This document shows, piece by piece, positions 1-12,900 of a stretch of 64,000 nt of DNA. Source of the DNA: Leptasterias polaris (Eukaryota; Echinodermata; Asteroidea; Forcipulatida; Asteriidae); assembly GCA_037783415.1 (NCBI GenBank), contig JAZGTN010000119.1, positions 2,674,001 through 2,738,000 on the forward strand, given 5' to 3'. The position numbers and the translations under genes are program-made. Under the pieces are notes generated by a model that was not told where the DNA came from, made no database searches, and saw only the letters and a list, made by a program, of their open reading frames with translations. The first letter of the stretch is position 1; every line of letters begins with the position of its first letter.

Positions 1-640
1 TCTGTTTGGTTGCAATGCCCCTGAGGTACCTTGTCAGAACATGCTAACAATGTTTTTTTGTTTTCCCATAGGTTAAGCGGGTTTTGTTTTGATGCATTTT
101 GTTCAATGACTCTTTTTTATCCAAGTGTGTGTTGTTTATGTCCATGTATTGCTCCGGTTAGTTTGAGTTTAAGTTTATAGTTTGGTTTCATCTACCATTG
201 ATTGACAGATCGTTTTTGCACACAAAGGATGCTACCCCCTTCTAATTAAATCACGGACCCCTGTTAATTGACAAACCCCCTTTAGGACGTGTGGCATGGT
301 GCAGTAAGGGTTTAACCACGAGCTGGTCAATGTGTATATGTGATTAAGACAACGGAATTAAATATTGAAACCTGCGCTGACAGCGACCCTCACTGCAGGG
401 TTTTAAAGTCACGTGTGCAAGGAATAAGGACATTCCGAAAGTTTTACTGGGCGGCAAAGGGCGTAAAGCTAAAGTACAATTTTGTGTTTTCATGAACCGA
501 CAAAAATTAATATAAGATATCAAATAATAAACCACAAGGGAAACTGACTGGGTAAATTTTTTAAAATGATTTTGGGTTGAACAAAGAAAAATTAATATAG
601 ACATCTCCATTATTATCTGCATGACTGTTATTTTCTCATT
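1..640. other. Intergenic; fragments of dispersed repeats
   Basis: No gene seen. About 220-370 resembles 31975-32140 (shared gacgtgtggcatggt-type core, and a later tgtggttaaaacaatgg / tgtgattaagacaacgg). About 532-600 matches the segment at 34690-34740 that flanks a tRNA-derived SINE (accacaagggaaactgactg). Confidence 0.5.
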
Positions 641-659
641 TACCAGTGACGTAAAATAG

Positions 660-1080
660 TACGGAATGATAAAGCTTAGAACCGAATTATGTTTTTACTT
701 GAACCGAAACATATCTACATAAACCGAAAAATAGAAAACCATAACCGTAAAAAATGAACATGCCTGACTAATTATCTTCAAAATACATGGCTTTCTTCTC
801 CTTTAGTGACATAGACCACGGTAATAAAGTTTGAACCGAAATATGTTTTCACTTGAACCGAACACTAGTTGAACCGGAAAATAGAAAATCGTAACCATAA
901 AAATGATTAAGTCTAAAGTAATAATCTCCATAATACATGTTTGACTGTCTTCACCATTAGTGTCGTAAACTCATAAGCTTAAACAGTATTACTCGGAACC
1001 TGAAAAGCAGAAAAAAAGAACCGTAAAATAGAAACTTGTCTAGAACCAATTATATCTGCATTGTCTTCTTTCTTTACCGG
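660..1080. repeat. Degenerate repeat with 'gaaccgaaa...atagaaaac' motifs
   Basis: About three diverged copies of a roughly 170-bp unit, marked by ttgaaccgaa, aatagaaaac and cataaccgtaaa phrases followed by a ttgactgtctt/cttctc segment. Confidence 0.5.
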
Positions 1081-1372
1081 TATGTACGTGTTACCCACTG
1101 CACCGACAACGTCTACCCGCAGGACTGTTCTCCGATACGTACTCCGTAAACTTCTAACCGTTTAGTGTAAGTTATGGTGACATTCGCTCTAACAGCAGGT
1201 GACATATTTCTACGCTATTTAAAGGGAATACTCGGAAGATTTCTTCTAGTCGTATGGAATGCAAGTCGAGTAATTTACTCTTCCAAAACCATGAAGTACT
1301 TTCCTTTTAATAAATCAAAATGTACCAGCATTTTACAAAACCTGTGCTGATCTTGATTTACCTTCTATGAAT

Positions 1373-2130
1373 CAAGATAAGGTACGATATTGGCAATGGT
1401 GGGAAACTGTGTGTGCTGCTCTGACTGATTTGCATAGGACTGGGACTTACTGATTGCTTCGTTCAATATATTCCTACTCTCTTTGAATCAAGATAAGGGA
1501 TAATTTTGGTGATTGCCACTACTGGGACTTATTAATTGCTTCGTTTAATATATTTCTACTCTCTTTGAATCAAGATAAGGTATAACTTTGGTGATTGGCA
1601 CTACTGGGACTCATAGATTGCTTCTTTCAATATATTCCTACTCTCTTTGAATCAAGATAAGGTATAACTTTGGTGATTGGCACTACTGGGACTTATTGGT
1701 TGCTTCTTTCAATATATTCCTACTCTCTTTGAATCAAGATAAGGTATAACTTTGGTGATTGGCACTACTGGGACTTATTGATTGCTTCTTTCAATATATT
1801 CCTACTCTCTTTGAATCAAAATAAGGTATAACTTTGGTGATTGGTACTACTGGGACTTATTGATTGCTTCTTTCAATATATTCTTACTCTCTTTGAATCA
1901 CGATAAGGTATAACTTTGGTGATTGCCACTACTGGGACTTATTGATTGCTTCGTTCAATATATTCCTACTCTCTTTGAATCAAGATAAGGTATAACTTTG
2001 GTGATTGGCACTACTGGGACTTATTGATTGCTTCGTTCAATATATTCCTACTCCCTTTGCTTCAATATAAGGTGTAACTTTGGTGATTGGCACTACTGGG
2101 ACTTACTGGTTGCTTCTTTAAATATATTTG
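1373..2130. repeat. 82-bp tandem repeat array, about 8-9 copies
   Basis: The core ctttgaatcaagataaggta recurs near 1482, 1564, 1646, 1728, 1810, 1892, 1974 and 2056, a constant 82-bp step. The unit also holds tttggtgattggcactactg and tgcttctttcaatatattcc. Central copies are nearly identical; copies degrade at both ends, and isolated cores continue to about 2410. Confidence 0.93.
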
Positions 2131-2139
2131 ATTCAAGGT

Positions 2140-3670
2140 ACACCATAATGCGTTCGGGCAAATAGTCTGTGTCTACATGTTCACTCTGAGTGAATCAAGA
2201 TAAGGTATGGCACGTTCCTGTTGTGTAAAACTGCTTGGTTACTCTTTTTGAATCAAAATGCGGCAGTTTTACTTTCGCTGAGAACTGGCTGCGTCTCCTG
2301 AGATATAACTTGATTGAATAAATGAATCAAGATAGTGCATTCGACAAAACTGTTCTGTTACTTCTAGATGTTAAGGCCCAATACGTTCTTAATCAGAATA
2401 AGGTATTGCAATGACATTGTTGGCAACTCAGCTGCACATTATCTTGGTTCATAGATATTAATCATATCAACTGTATGCCAATATTTGCTATGACGTGAAA
2501 TATTTGTCTGGATTCTGACTATTTGCTTTCCGCCCGAAGAGCTGATGTCTTGATAGACTCTGTAAATTTGACTGTATAACCCACCCATATAGTTTGCTTT
2601 TCTTTTCGAATGAAACAGTTCGATGTCGTGACGCATTTGAGATTCCATTCAGAAACCAGCCATACAGTCATGAATCAATGACTGCCCCTGAGGCAGAGTA
2701 TAGATCACTATAAGTAGGTCACAGACACTGTAGAACTTGGGCCAAACTATTCCATGGTATAAATCTAATGGTTCCGTCCGTTTCGCTATTACGAATAATA
2801 AACTACATAAACGTCGTTGTAACGAACACTTGAAAAAACGTCGTCATAACGTTCAATAAGAGTACTACTCATAGAGGCCTTTACAAGTATACATTCTTCT
2901 CGGTGATTACATTTACTTTTTGTAATAATTTTTTTTTTCTCAATTCGAAAACCGAAAGTCACTTTCGGTCTTTTCATTAAACGTTGATGAGAAAACCGAA
3001 AGTGACTAAAAGCCGATACAATAGTTCAACACAATAGTTCAGCACTATCCAATAGCAACAGGGTACCCCCTGCGCTTCCTGCTATAACGTCATATCAATC
3101 CTCATGAATATTCAAATCGCTAATTGAACTTGCTGACAACTTAATAAACTGCCAGCAACAAAATCTGGAACAAAATGATTTCAAGGCAAATATGTTTCTT
3201 GACGTTTTTTAAGTAAAAAAAAAAAAAATCAATTGTAAGATACCTTTAATATTACGTCACATCAATCCTCATGAATATTCAAATAGATAATACCACGACA
3301 CAACCTGCTGACACTTTAATATTGGCAAGCAACCAAAAAATGCAACAAAATCTAACACAGCCGTGATCACAATACGAAGATGTTTCTTGATGTTTGAAAG
3401 TTTGTTGACGACCCACCGCACAATACCTTTAATATTACGGTGGCGGTGTCATGAGCCCCATTACAGAGGTCACGGCAAGGTCAATGGATGACCTTGACAT
3501 TGGTGTTGATCACAGAGTGCCTGAATGCTAAGGCGACGGCTGTAGATAATTTGTACACCGGGGTGTCCCCCACTGATGCCATAAGGCGATGAGTGACATT
3601 TCACTGTGTATTTTAAAGAGATGTGACATATTGAATAACAAGGCTCTGGAATTTCATGTTAAAGGGTATA
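2140..3670. other. Intergenic; short duplicated segment and a small hairpin
   Basis: No gene. cgtcatatcaatcctcatga near 3089 recurs as cgtcacatcaatcctcatga near 3255, each followed by gaatattcaaat and a similar stretch of about 70 bp. Near 2950-3005, cgaaagtcactttcgg is a perfect inverted repeat. Confidence 0.4.
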
Positions 3671-3674
3671 AAAC

Positions 3675-4165
3675 TTAAAGAGGGGCCAAGGTCAAAATCA
3701 GTTGTGCGTTCCACTCATTTTCCAATAGCTAGACCCGTTACGAAAATGGCGGGAAAATACCAGTCTCTAACATTTACTCAAAAATTGTGTAAAATGCCAA
3801 CTTTTGTCAAGTCCTCAACAACGTTCGATGACGTCACATTTAGAATATCAATGGCACTTTTTTCTGTACAGAGAGTTGTCGGTTCATTCCTTTATTCTGA
3901 TGGTAATCAAGCAAAACGGAATTGAATATGAGCTTAAACGACTGGCGCAGGAGTTTCTCCTTGAAATGTATATACCTAGTTGTTTATGCTTTACGGTGAC
4001 GTCATGTTTTATATTTTGCTCTGAAAGAGTATCAAATAAAATGTTAGTTTATACATTTTTAACTTAAGGTTAGATATTTGTAATTTTCCCCCCACTTTCA
4101 TGAGGACTCAATCTATTGGAAAATGAGTGCATCACAACAAATAAACCTTGGAGCCCCCTCTTTAA
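3675..4165. mobile_element. Non-autonomous TIR element, about 490 bp
   Basis: The left end ttaaagaggggccaagg and the right end ccttggagccccctctttaa form inverted termini. Homology extends inward through cactcattttccaatag on the left and tattggaaaatgagtg on the right. The two short open frames inside are not convincing genes. Confidence 0.7.
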
Positions 4166-4191
4166 ACTGAAAATCACAAAAAATATCTGGA

Positions 4192-4245
4192 GAAAAAAAT
4201 TAAAATAAATAAATACATAAATACATACATACATAAATAAATCAA
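4192..4245. repeat. AAAT/ATAC simple repeat
   Basis: Runs of aaataaata and acatacata in an AT-rich stretch. Confidence 0.7.
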
Positions 4246-4826
4246 TAACGTGTCTTGAAACCTTTATACAGCAAACAAAGCGCTGTGTTTCTTTAATGAT
4301 AATGGTGAGTTAATTGAGAGGTTTTAAAGAGTTTCCTTCTTTCACGTATTTGTGTTTTAGCTTTGTCCCCTTGGCCATATACGTCATCTTCATTTGTATC
4401 ATCATCAAGTTCCCTTGAGTTTATATTAGGAGATGTGCAGGTTATGTAGCCTTCTTTTGTTTATTGGAGATGTAGAACTTGTTTTCACCTTCTGCAATGA
4501 GGTTCATTTGTTATTATTTGCCTTTTCATGTATGAACGGGAACTAGGACTATGTGTAGTTTTTCATTTCTGTATCTATTTCATGTAGTTTTGGTATTTTT
4601 TGTGTGAAATTTAAATTATTTCCTTGGTTTTTTTCGTATCACGTGATTATGTCACGCTAAATTGTATATACATGTACTTGTATGTGTTTTTATTTTATTT
4701 AATGTTTGTGTTTCTCATAGATTTCTATATAATAGCTATATTTGTGGACCTTTATTATGTGGAATTGATGTATAATTGTTTGTATGTTGTTGTTGTTGTT
4801 GTTGTTGAATAAATGAAGCTGTATAG

Positions 4827-5029
4827 ACGATGTGACCTCTGTTTACATTCAAACCGCCCTCTGTTGACAAGTCTGTTGTCCAAGTCATGTTCCGCCGGGC
4901 AAAAAGACGCGTAGTCATGGTAATATTGCGTGTACTTTCTAGCTGGCTGTCAAGTACACAAAGGTTTTGCCCGACGACATGCGCGCGCATCATGTTATGA
5001 TTTTCAAATGACGTCAGAGGTCACATCGT
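4827..5029. mobile_element. MITE, 203 bp, with 15-bp terminal inverted repeats
   Basis: acgatgtgacctctg at the left end is the exact reverse complement of cagaggtcacatcgt at the right end. The interior is less AT-rich than its flanks. Confidence 0.75.
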
Positions 5030-6460
5030 TCAAAGCAAGAGAATTTATTTTATTTTATATAAAACAAATAGAAAAACATAAAATTAAATGAATAATCCCA
5101 TATTTCGACACACCCTTTTCCTATAAACAGAAGTACTCCTCCCCCCTAAAGAATTCCTGGGATTCCCCAAAAACACAATGAAGACACAATATGATCACAT
5201 AGGCCTATATCGAGCACCAAGATTACTTTATAACAATTCTATATTAATCTTACGAGAACAATTAAAACATTACATATTATACTACATTTACCTTGAAAAC
5301 GAACACACGTATTACAAAAATATATTTTATGCAAGCATATACAAAACAATATTACACGACGTCGTGTATATTTGAATACGCCTTCGTATGTCCAGCATGA
5401 CTTCTCCTTGACCGTGACAAATAGACCAGATAGGCCCTAGTATTCTAGGAGTTTTCATGCAAATACTATGCAAATATTCGACAAATAATTTAATAGTAGT
5501 CTAGAAAAGGTATGATCCAAATTTATGTGAAAAGATATTTTTACTATTAATAGGCTGAAAAATATATTCAGTGAAACATTGGAAAACATTCCAGATAATC
5601 AAATCTTAGAAATAAATAAAAGGAGAACTTAAAAATTATCTGTTGCAAACTGCTTACCAAACAAAAGGACCTATGGTAGAAGTGCATAAAATATTTAGTG
5701 GCCTGACGTTTCGAACCTAGCAGAGTCTTTCTCGATGGATAAATGACAACACATATACACACTTAAATAACTTCTGAAATACTTGTTAATTTTGCAAGAA
5801 ATAATTTGCTGAAAATAACAATTCTTCCAGAAATATTATCTGCAGGTTATATTTTCTTCTCGACCAGGTCAATAAACTTTCAAAAGCAGATACCTCCGGG
5901 TTGTCGCAAAGAAGATTGACATGCAGAACCTAGAGATGTAAAAATAATAATAAAATATATATAATAGAAGAGTGTTATAAGATAACCTGAAGCGGGAGAT
6001 TAGCGCGCACATTTTCCCTGCTAAGCCGGGGCTTGTGAAGCCTAATCTCTGCATGCCTTCTACGGATTAAATATCAATCCATTTCAAGATATTCCCCTAA
6101 AAAAGTCCAGGGTTTTTGTGTTTTTGACATTTTTTTTTCTTCTCCCCTGATCACTGCTTTCGCTTCGAGTGTTTTTTTGAAATTCACTTAACCGACATTT
6201 CCAGAGCTGAAAAAAGAAAATCTGGCGGGAATTATGTTTTTTTTCGAGGGCATTGCCTTGCTTGTGTCGGCTGTTATGAAAACTAAATTTGTGTTTCGGT
6301 ATGAAATTACATTTCCGTTGCTTTCTATTATATTATATATAGTACAAATAGGCGTGGGGGAAATATGAACGATTTAGAGTGCTGCGGCGTTTAAAGGTCC
6401 GGTACTGGTTGAGCTTTCCCTGAAAAAAAGTTTTATTCATAAACTTGATGGTACAACAAA
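5030..6460. other. AT-rich intergenic DNA without a gene
   Basis: A dispersed repeat fragment lies at about 5695-5760 (ggcctgacgtttcgaacc, then cagagtctttctcg). A diverged copy is at 19147-19205. Nothing else is recognised. Confidence 0.4.
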
Positions 6461-6462
6461 AC

Positions 6463-6730
6463 AAAAACAACAACAACAACAGTATCAGCAGCAACAGCAA
6501 CAACAACACCAGCAAACCTCAAATCACAAGTCCTCCTCATTTAATCTATTGTATCAAATTGTACTGTGCCACTCAACAACAACAATAACAACAACGTCAA
6601 CATCAGCAAACAATTAAACAACAGCAGCAGCAACAACAACAACAACTGTAACAACACCAGCAAGAAGAAGAACAACAACAAAAGAACAGCAACAAAAAGA
6701 ACAACAACAACACTGCAACAACAACACTGC

Positions 6731-6770
<40 letters not shown>

Positions 6771-6832
6771 TCAGCAAACCTCAAATCACAAGTCCCCCTC
6801 ATTTAATCTATTGTATCAAATTGTACTGTACT
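6463..6832. repeat. (CAA)n microsatellite with a flanking duplication
   Basis: Long CAA/CAG-type runs, imperfect at 6463-6510 and near-perfect at 6725-6770. A 3' flank starting cagcaaacctcaaatcacaa occurs at both 6509 and 6773, so a roughly 264-bp unit was duplicated. The poly-Asn and poly-Leu open frames here are products of the microsatellite. Confidence 0.85.
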
Positions 6833-7454
6833 GCCATATAACGCCGAATGTAAGATGTTAGTTCTTCCAAAGATATCCATCTTCGCTCTCTGCATTATGG
6901 CTCGTCAGTGGAGCTTTAAAAATCAATTACATGTTCTACATTCATGTTGCAAAGAGGAAAGACAGCTGTACTCGGAAGTAGGTTTACTGGGGCAAAATGT
7001 GTACTCAGGAACACGAGGATTGAGTTAGAAAGTAGGCCGGGGAAAACACAGATACTTCGGCAGAGGTATATCAGGCCGCATCGCGGTCAGTGTTCGATTT
7101 CACTGTCACCCTAGGGAAGCCTGAACAGGAAGTTATATACAAATATATAAAATTTATAAAAATGTAGAGTTGATCAACCGCACTTAATTTTGCTTTCTTA
7201 TTATTATAAAAAGCGTGATAATTTTTCTTCTTCTCATAATGATAGAAACAATGTTTAAAAAGCTAAAAACTATTTAGGGCAAGACACCGCATTGTGCTGA
7301 AAACGCAGGTCTCGGCCTAATGTTCCCAACAATCTTTTTTTTTGGACGGAGTCGAAATACAGGCATTTATAAAACGTGTACAAAATCCATGAAAAAGAAC
7401 AAAGCCACCATATTTATTCATTTCGTGAATTCATTTTAATTTAAACTTATTAAT

Positions 7455-7592
7455 TATAGACCTTATGCACATGCCGTCATTTACGCAGTGCGCTCTCGGC
7501 TAGAGGTCAAACGAAGGTTGCTGGTCATTGGCCCATTCTGTACGCCGCGCGTTTTCCATCGTTTCATCACAGTTTTACCTCCACGGATCGCG
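7455..7592. mobile_element. Truncated MITE copy (tatagaccttatgca family)
   Basis: Diverged copy of the element at 37311-37485 and 27896-28071. It shares atagaccttatgca, ctagaggtcaaa, gtcattggcc, gccgcgcg and tttcatca; the right terminus is missing. Confidence 0.65.
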
Positions 7593-7989
7593 GGGCTAAA
7601 GTGCCCAGAGCAAAAGAAGAAAAAATCGCCAGTGTGAGCATTCGTAACCCGTCAATGCCCTTTTACGATGCATAAAGTTTACCCGCTAATCCAATCCTGA
7701 TCATAAATCCACGTGAATCAGGTGATAATTACTCGCCAGAGAGAAAGTGTTTGTGACCCCTTGACCTCTATGACGTGTTTGTTTACGTGAACTCTGTCAC
7801 CGTTGGTCGAAGTACTTTGTCGTCGGTGGGATATGTGGTATCTAAAGCTGCTATAGTGCAATGATTTTCCAGAAGCATTACATTTGTCTAAGCTATACCA
7901 GTGTGAATTGTCCTCGGAAATACTTTGTAAATAATTGCCATGTCATGTGCGAGAAATTTGCCCCAACACACCAAGTATCTTGCATGGGA

Positions 7990-8425
7990 CACTCAGCAAA
8001 ATCCTTTTGTGATTTTATCAAATTGTTGCCTATTTTCGGCAAAGATGCAAGGCTTACCCTTTGTGACTTTATCCAATTTCAGCTAAATTCGACAAAATGC
8101 AAGGCTTACCCCCTTGAGAGTTTATCCATTTTCAGCCCTATTTGGACAAAAATACAAGGCGTATTCCTTTTGATAATATATTTTTTTCTCAATTTTTGAC
8201 AAAAATGCAAGGCATACCCCTTTATATTTTATCCAATTTCAGCCCTATTTGGATAAAATGCAAGGCCTACCCCTTGTGATTTTATTCAACTTGACCCATT
8301 TATTTCAAAGACAAGTACAACTCCTTGTGATTTTTTCCATTTCGGCCCATTTTTTTCAAAAAATGCAAGGCTTAAACCCTTGTGATCCAATTTCAGCCCA
8401 AGTTGTACAAAACAACAGTGCACTA
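7990..8425. repeat. Degenerate tandem repeat, unit about 55-60 bp
   Basis: Phrases aaaatgcaaggcttac, ccttgtgattttatcc and aatttcagccc recur about seven times. The 112-codon plus-strand frame from 7861 runs into this array and is not supported as a gene. Confidence 0.75.
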
Positions 8426-9021
8426 CGGTAGGAAAGAGGTTGCAACATTGATCCCAACCCTTTATCAAATACTCTTCCGCAATAACCTAAAATGAATGAT
8501 CAGTTTACGATTGACATCTGAAACAAAGAAGTGACAGGGCAAATTTGATTTCTGTATTAATGGCTTTTATTCACAAATATTATTTAAAGGATAAATTTTC
8601 TTGAATTTTTTTTATTTATGATGTGAACTGGGGAAAACCTAAAAACTAAAAAAAACTGTCACATGGTGAAGTAATGATATTGTGAGGAATAATGTATCAA
8701 ATCGATTTATCTTAGTGCATTGTGTCATACTTGATCGGAGAGCCACCCCTGGTGGCGTACCCATTTGAGGTGCAGGTGGGCTTGGGCTTGAGCTCATAAC
8801 CCTTCCCCCACCCCCTTCTTGTCCCCCAAATGGGATCAAAGAGAAACTTAACTAGGTATGTGTTTACATCCTTTGTAAACTAATTAAGAGTGTTTTGAAA
8901 TTGCATAATCGTTTGGCTCAGTACGTCACCTAATACAATATTATAAATCATCTGCGAGTTAGATTTGAATAATGTCTGGTACAATGACTTGCTTAGTAGT
9001 CAAAAGTTACCGCTTAAGACT

Positions 9022-9226
9022 TCCTCAGACTGTAGAGACAGTTGCTATGTCACATGACTTGGGGCAAGCTTTTGCATAATTACATAAGAGACATTGAACG
9101 CCCATTCTGCATTATTTCTGAATGAATCTGTGGTACAATGGTACCAGGGTTTGCTCATCTGGAGGTTGCTATACAAAAGCTTGCCCTGAACCATTTGACA
9201 CAGCAACTGTCTCTATAGTCTAAGGA
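9022..9226. mobile_element. Foldback MITE, 205 bp
   Basis: The left end tcctcagactgtagagacag pairs with the right end ctgtctctatagtctaagga. The arms continue inward through ggggcaagcttttgcat and tacaaaagcttgccc. Confidence 0.75.
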
Positions 9227-9234
9227 ATTCACTT

Positions 9235-9800
9235 GTTCTTTGCAGAAACAGTTTTTTCAGAAACATTAGTTCTTACCAGAACAACAAGTTTTTTTCAAAA
9301 CCACTGCTTTTTCCAGAACCACCAGCTCTTTTTAAAACCACTGGTTCTTATCAGAACCACCAGTTATTTCCAGAACCAACGGTTCTTTTCAAAACCACTT
9401 CTTCTTTCCAAAACCATCGGTTCTTTTCAGAACCATGTTCTTTTCAGAACCAATGGTTTTTCAGAACAACCGCTTCTTTTCAGAACCACTGCATCCTTTC
9501 TGAACCACCAGTTCTTTCCAGAACCACCGCTTCTTTTCAAAGAACTTCTTTCCAAAACTACTGATTCTTTTCAGAACCACAGGTTCTTTTCAGAACCATG
9601 TTCTTTTCAGAATCAATGGTTTTTCAGAACCACTGCATCCTTTCTGAACCACCAGTTCTTTCCAGAACCACCGCTTCTTTTCAAAGAACTTCTTTCCAAA
9701 ACTACTGATTCTTTTCAAAACCACCGATTTATTTCAGAACCACCGATTTATTTCAGAACCACCGATTTATTTCAGAACCACCAGAAGAACTCTTTAGAGA
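9235..9800. repeat. Minisatellite built from about 19-bp units ('ttttcagaaccac')
   Basis: Many variants of ttcttttcagaaccaccg. The last copies (ccaccgatttatttcagaa) step by exactly 19 bp. A higher-order duplication, beginning near catgttcttttcagaa and running over a hundred bases, occurs at about 9434 and 9597. An uninterrupted 197-codon frame crosses the array, but 19 bp is not a multiple of 3 and the peptide cycles through frames. Confidence 0.85.
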
Positions 9801-9846
9801 AATTGTTTTACCGAAAACCTTACTGAAGGAAATGAGGAATGTTTCT

Positions 9847-9852
9847 TTTATT
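9847..9852 (-). terminator. Possible polyadenylation signal of the TBC gene
   Basis: TTTATT on the plus strand reads AATAAA on the minus strand, about 120 nt downstream of the TBC stop codon. The spacing suits a short 3' UTR. The region is AT-rich, so a chance match is possible. Confidence 0.3.
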
Positions 9853-9970
9853 TTTACAAAATTATTTATACCGAATTATTAGCTGCAATGACTTTAAACA
9901 AAATATGAAAACAATAAAATGTGCAAGAATTTACAGATCAGCATGATTGGACTGGGGTGAAGGGCGCCCT

Positions 9971-12900
9971 CTATTTCTGGTAGCCTTTTCTCAAGCCTGC
10001 CGCGAGTTTCATCGGTTGAAGCTCCACCTCCAGATCGGGGCTAGCGTACTCTGAACTTGAGTGGCGTCCACATCCCTAAGACAAATAAACATGACAGAAA
10101 AAACGGAACGGGTTGAAAGTTGATAGTTTAATATTTGATCACTCAGCTGTGATCAAGACGACAGTATCCCTTTAATAGGAATGTGTTTTATTAGGAAATT
10201 CTGACCATGGCACGTTTCACTTGGACGAAGCAAACGAGTAATGATTTCTATGGGCTGTTAAGAAGTTGGAGGCTGGCTTATGTGAGCAATAAATGACTTA
10301 CCTGGGACTTTCTGAGTGGTGTTGGAGTGTGAAACGTCTTGAAAGAATGCATCACTTTGGCTGATCTACAGAGAGGAAAATAAACAAAGGAGGGAGAAAT
10401 ATTAAAATCAGACCGCAAAGTGACATAAGAATCGAGTCAGGCATGATATTCGATTCTTGGAAAAAAATTACAATAAATACATAGGAACGGTTTCACCCTT
10501 ACAGTCCCAATAGACACAATCGGCGAACAGAGTCACGTGACTCATAGTGGGTAATAATGTAAGCAAACCAAGCAGCCACGCCCACTGTGTGTGTGGTTAA
10601 GCATGGCTTCTTCCGCACCTATGGCAGAAGCATTCAGAAGCAGCCATGCTTTTCCACGCACACTACACTTTGCTTGCTTGATTTGTTTACATTGTATACC
10701 CCACTAGGAGTCATGTGACACTGTAGTTTGCAAGCCTGAGGAAACATCAGAGGTGCTAGAAACATCGGGGTTAACCCCTACTCTTCCATCCATAATAAGT
10801 GTTCTGGGTTCTTTTTACGAGCCATTTTGTGGACCCAAAATTTTTACACCACAAAATGGCAGACCATGTTAGTTCTTGAAATAAAGTAAAACCACACAAT
10901 TTGTGTGAATCATTGTATTCAACTTTTAAAACATCTTTCCAACCATAACAAGCATTTGTTCGTAACAAACGCTTCTATGGCCCAAAGCACCCAATCCGAA
11001 GGCAACGTTTCCCTTTAAATTAACGAGCGATTTTCAATGACAAAGTAAATATTTGATTACATACTTGCTGAGGAACCGTCGTCCACTTGGTGTGTTGAGC
11101 GAGCGAATGTTTTCTCGGCTAGTGAGCTTTCCACGTTCCTCGGAAAACCGTGGGCTAAATCTTACGGCCTTACTTGACGAGCGTCTTTGTGATGACATTG
11201 CAAGCAATGCCTCTTGAGTTGTCGATAGATTCGAACTGTTTTTGAGACAATAATAATAACAACAGGTACTTATTGTTATTTTCAAATGCACTTAGCCAAG
11301 TAGGCATTTTAGCGCACCTTTACACTTGTATTACCCCCTGTCTATCAGCTGGTCCTATGCATTCCTGAAACCATCTTATAACAACAATAATAATAATATA
11401 GTGACAATATCTTCTGCAAACATGGGCCTAGAAAGCTTAGTTGGTACAGCGCCGGCACGTTAATCTTGTGGTCGCAGGTTTCAAGTCCCGCTCTACTCAT
11501 TTTGTCTTTGTTCAACCGCGAATCATTTATAAATTACACGTACCTCTCCTCTGCAGCGACAACACATGGGGATATTCTGTCCTCTTTGCCCACCTGAGGC
11601 TCAGATTGGGTTCCAGGCACCAAAGAACCCTTGGTGAATTCGTGGTGGCCCCGCATTGAACTCCTGACTGCCCCCACCAGGCCAGATGCTGGTTGGCTAA
11701 GACTGTTTTCCTTCTGGGGACGAAAAACGAAAAAGTATCATTACCTCGAGTTACTCCAAAAATTAATGACCATCAAAACTTACTTGGTGAGAAGCACCGC
11801 AGCTGTTGATAAACTAATTTGAGAAAAAAGGATTCCCTTTGAAGGAATTTGGTTTGAATAATCTTTCACCCTAAATATTTGAATATGAAAAACGAGTCAT
11901 GCATGAATCAGTTCTCAGATTTCTGAGGGTTGGTGTTCATTCTGGAATGCTGCGGATATAGATGCAGTTGGTACCCGCTCTCACCTCGCTATAAAACGTG
12001 GATGGATTCAACGTTCTTGTGAAAATACAGTGACAGTTTGTTGCTGTTTTCTCAGCAAGTAGACACTGTATTCAGCTGAAACTTTCACATGTGACTTTTG
12101 TTGTATATTTCTTTGTAATTTTGCCCATAAATCAGCATTACGTTGGCAAAAACCAAACTATGACGCTACCTATAATTCTGCATTTTCCCCCTAGCTGCCC
12201 GATCCTACTCCTTAGAGATAAAATAAAACCCAGCAGAACTCTGCATTAACGATAAATCTATTTTAAAAAAATTTGTGATTACACTTGAAACTTACCCTGC
12301 TGTAAGACAGCTCAGTAATTGGAGTGTCTTCCACGCTTAACATTATCCCATCATGCACTGGGAGTGTCATGGTCAGGGCACGGAGGCCCTCTCTCCAAGG
12401 AGATGAACAAGAGGTTGACTCCTGAAACCTGGTCCACCTCACTGAACCAGGCACATTAGCCTTCGATGATGTCGCCTTCTTGCTTTGTAATGCAGCATTA
12501 CTGTCGAGAGCACTGGGTGCCAGACTTAACTCTGCGGTTATTTTCTGGCCTGGTGCCTTACTCTTTGTCAGCGGCACCTCCTTGGTTGGGAAAGCAGATT
12601 TATCCTTTACGACGTTGGGTGCAAAACTAAATTCTGTGCATGTTTTCCAGTCCGGTGCCTTGCCTGGGACAAATGATATCTCTGAGTTATCCTGTATTGA
12701 GAAAGGCTTTGCAGTACTTGGTGCCATACTAGATGAAAGGGTGGTTGCCTTGGCCATTCCCGGCATCCTCCGTCTCGACTGATTGGCACGATTTGACGCT
12801 CTGGTTCGAGATTCATGAGACATCTTGGAATGTCCATGCTGATTATTCTGAGAGGTTGAGGATCTGAAGAGACCTAGAACTCTCTGGAACATTGTGGTCT

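Noticed and set aside
1373..2130. CRISPR array
   Set aside because: The 82-bp units are repeated whole with no unique spacers, in a eukaryotic genome; the same holds for the 42-bp and 74-bp arrays.
6541..6841. Poly-Leu, poly-Asn and poly-Val open frames on both strands
   Set aside because: Direct products of the CAA microsatellite.
9233..9826. 197-codon plus-strand open frame
   Set aside because: Consists entirely of a minisatellite whose unit shifts frame; no domain, no splice structure and no start context.
12480..12782. 100-codon plus-strand open frame
   Set aside because: Antisense shadow of TBC exon 12.
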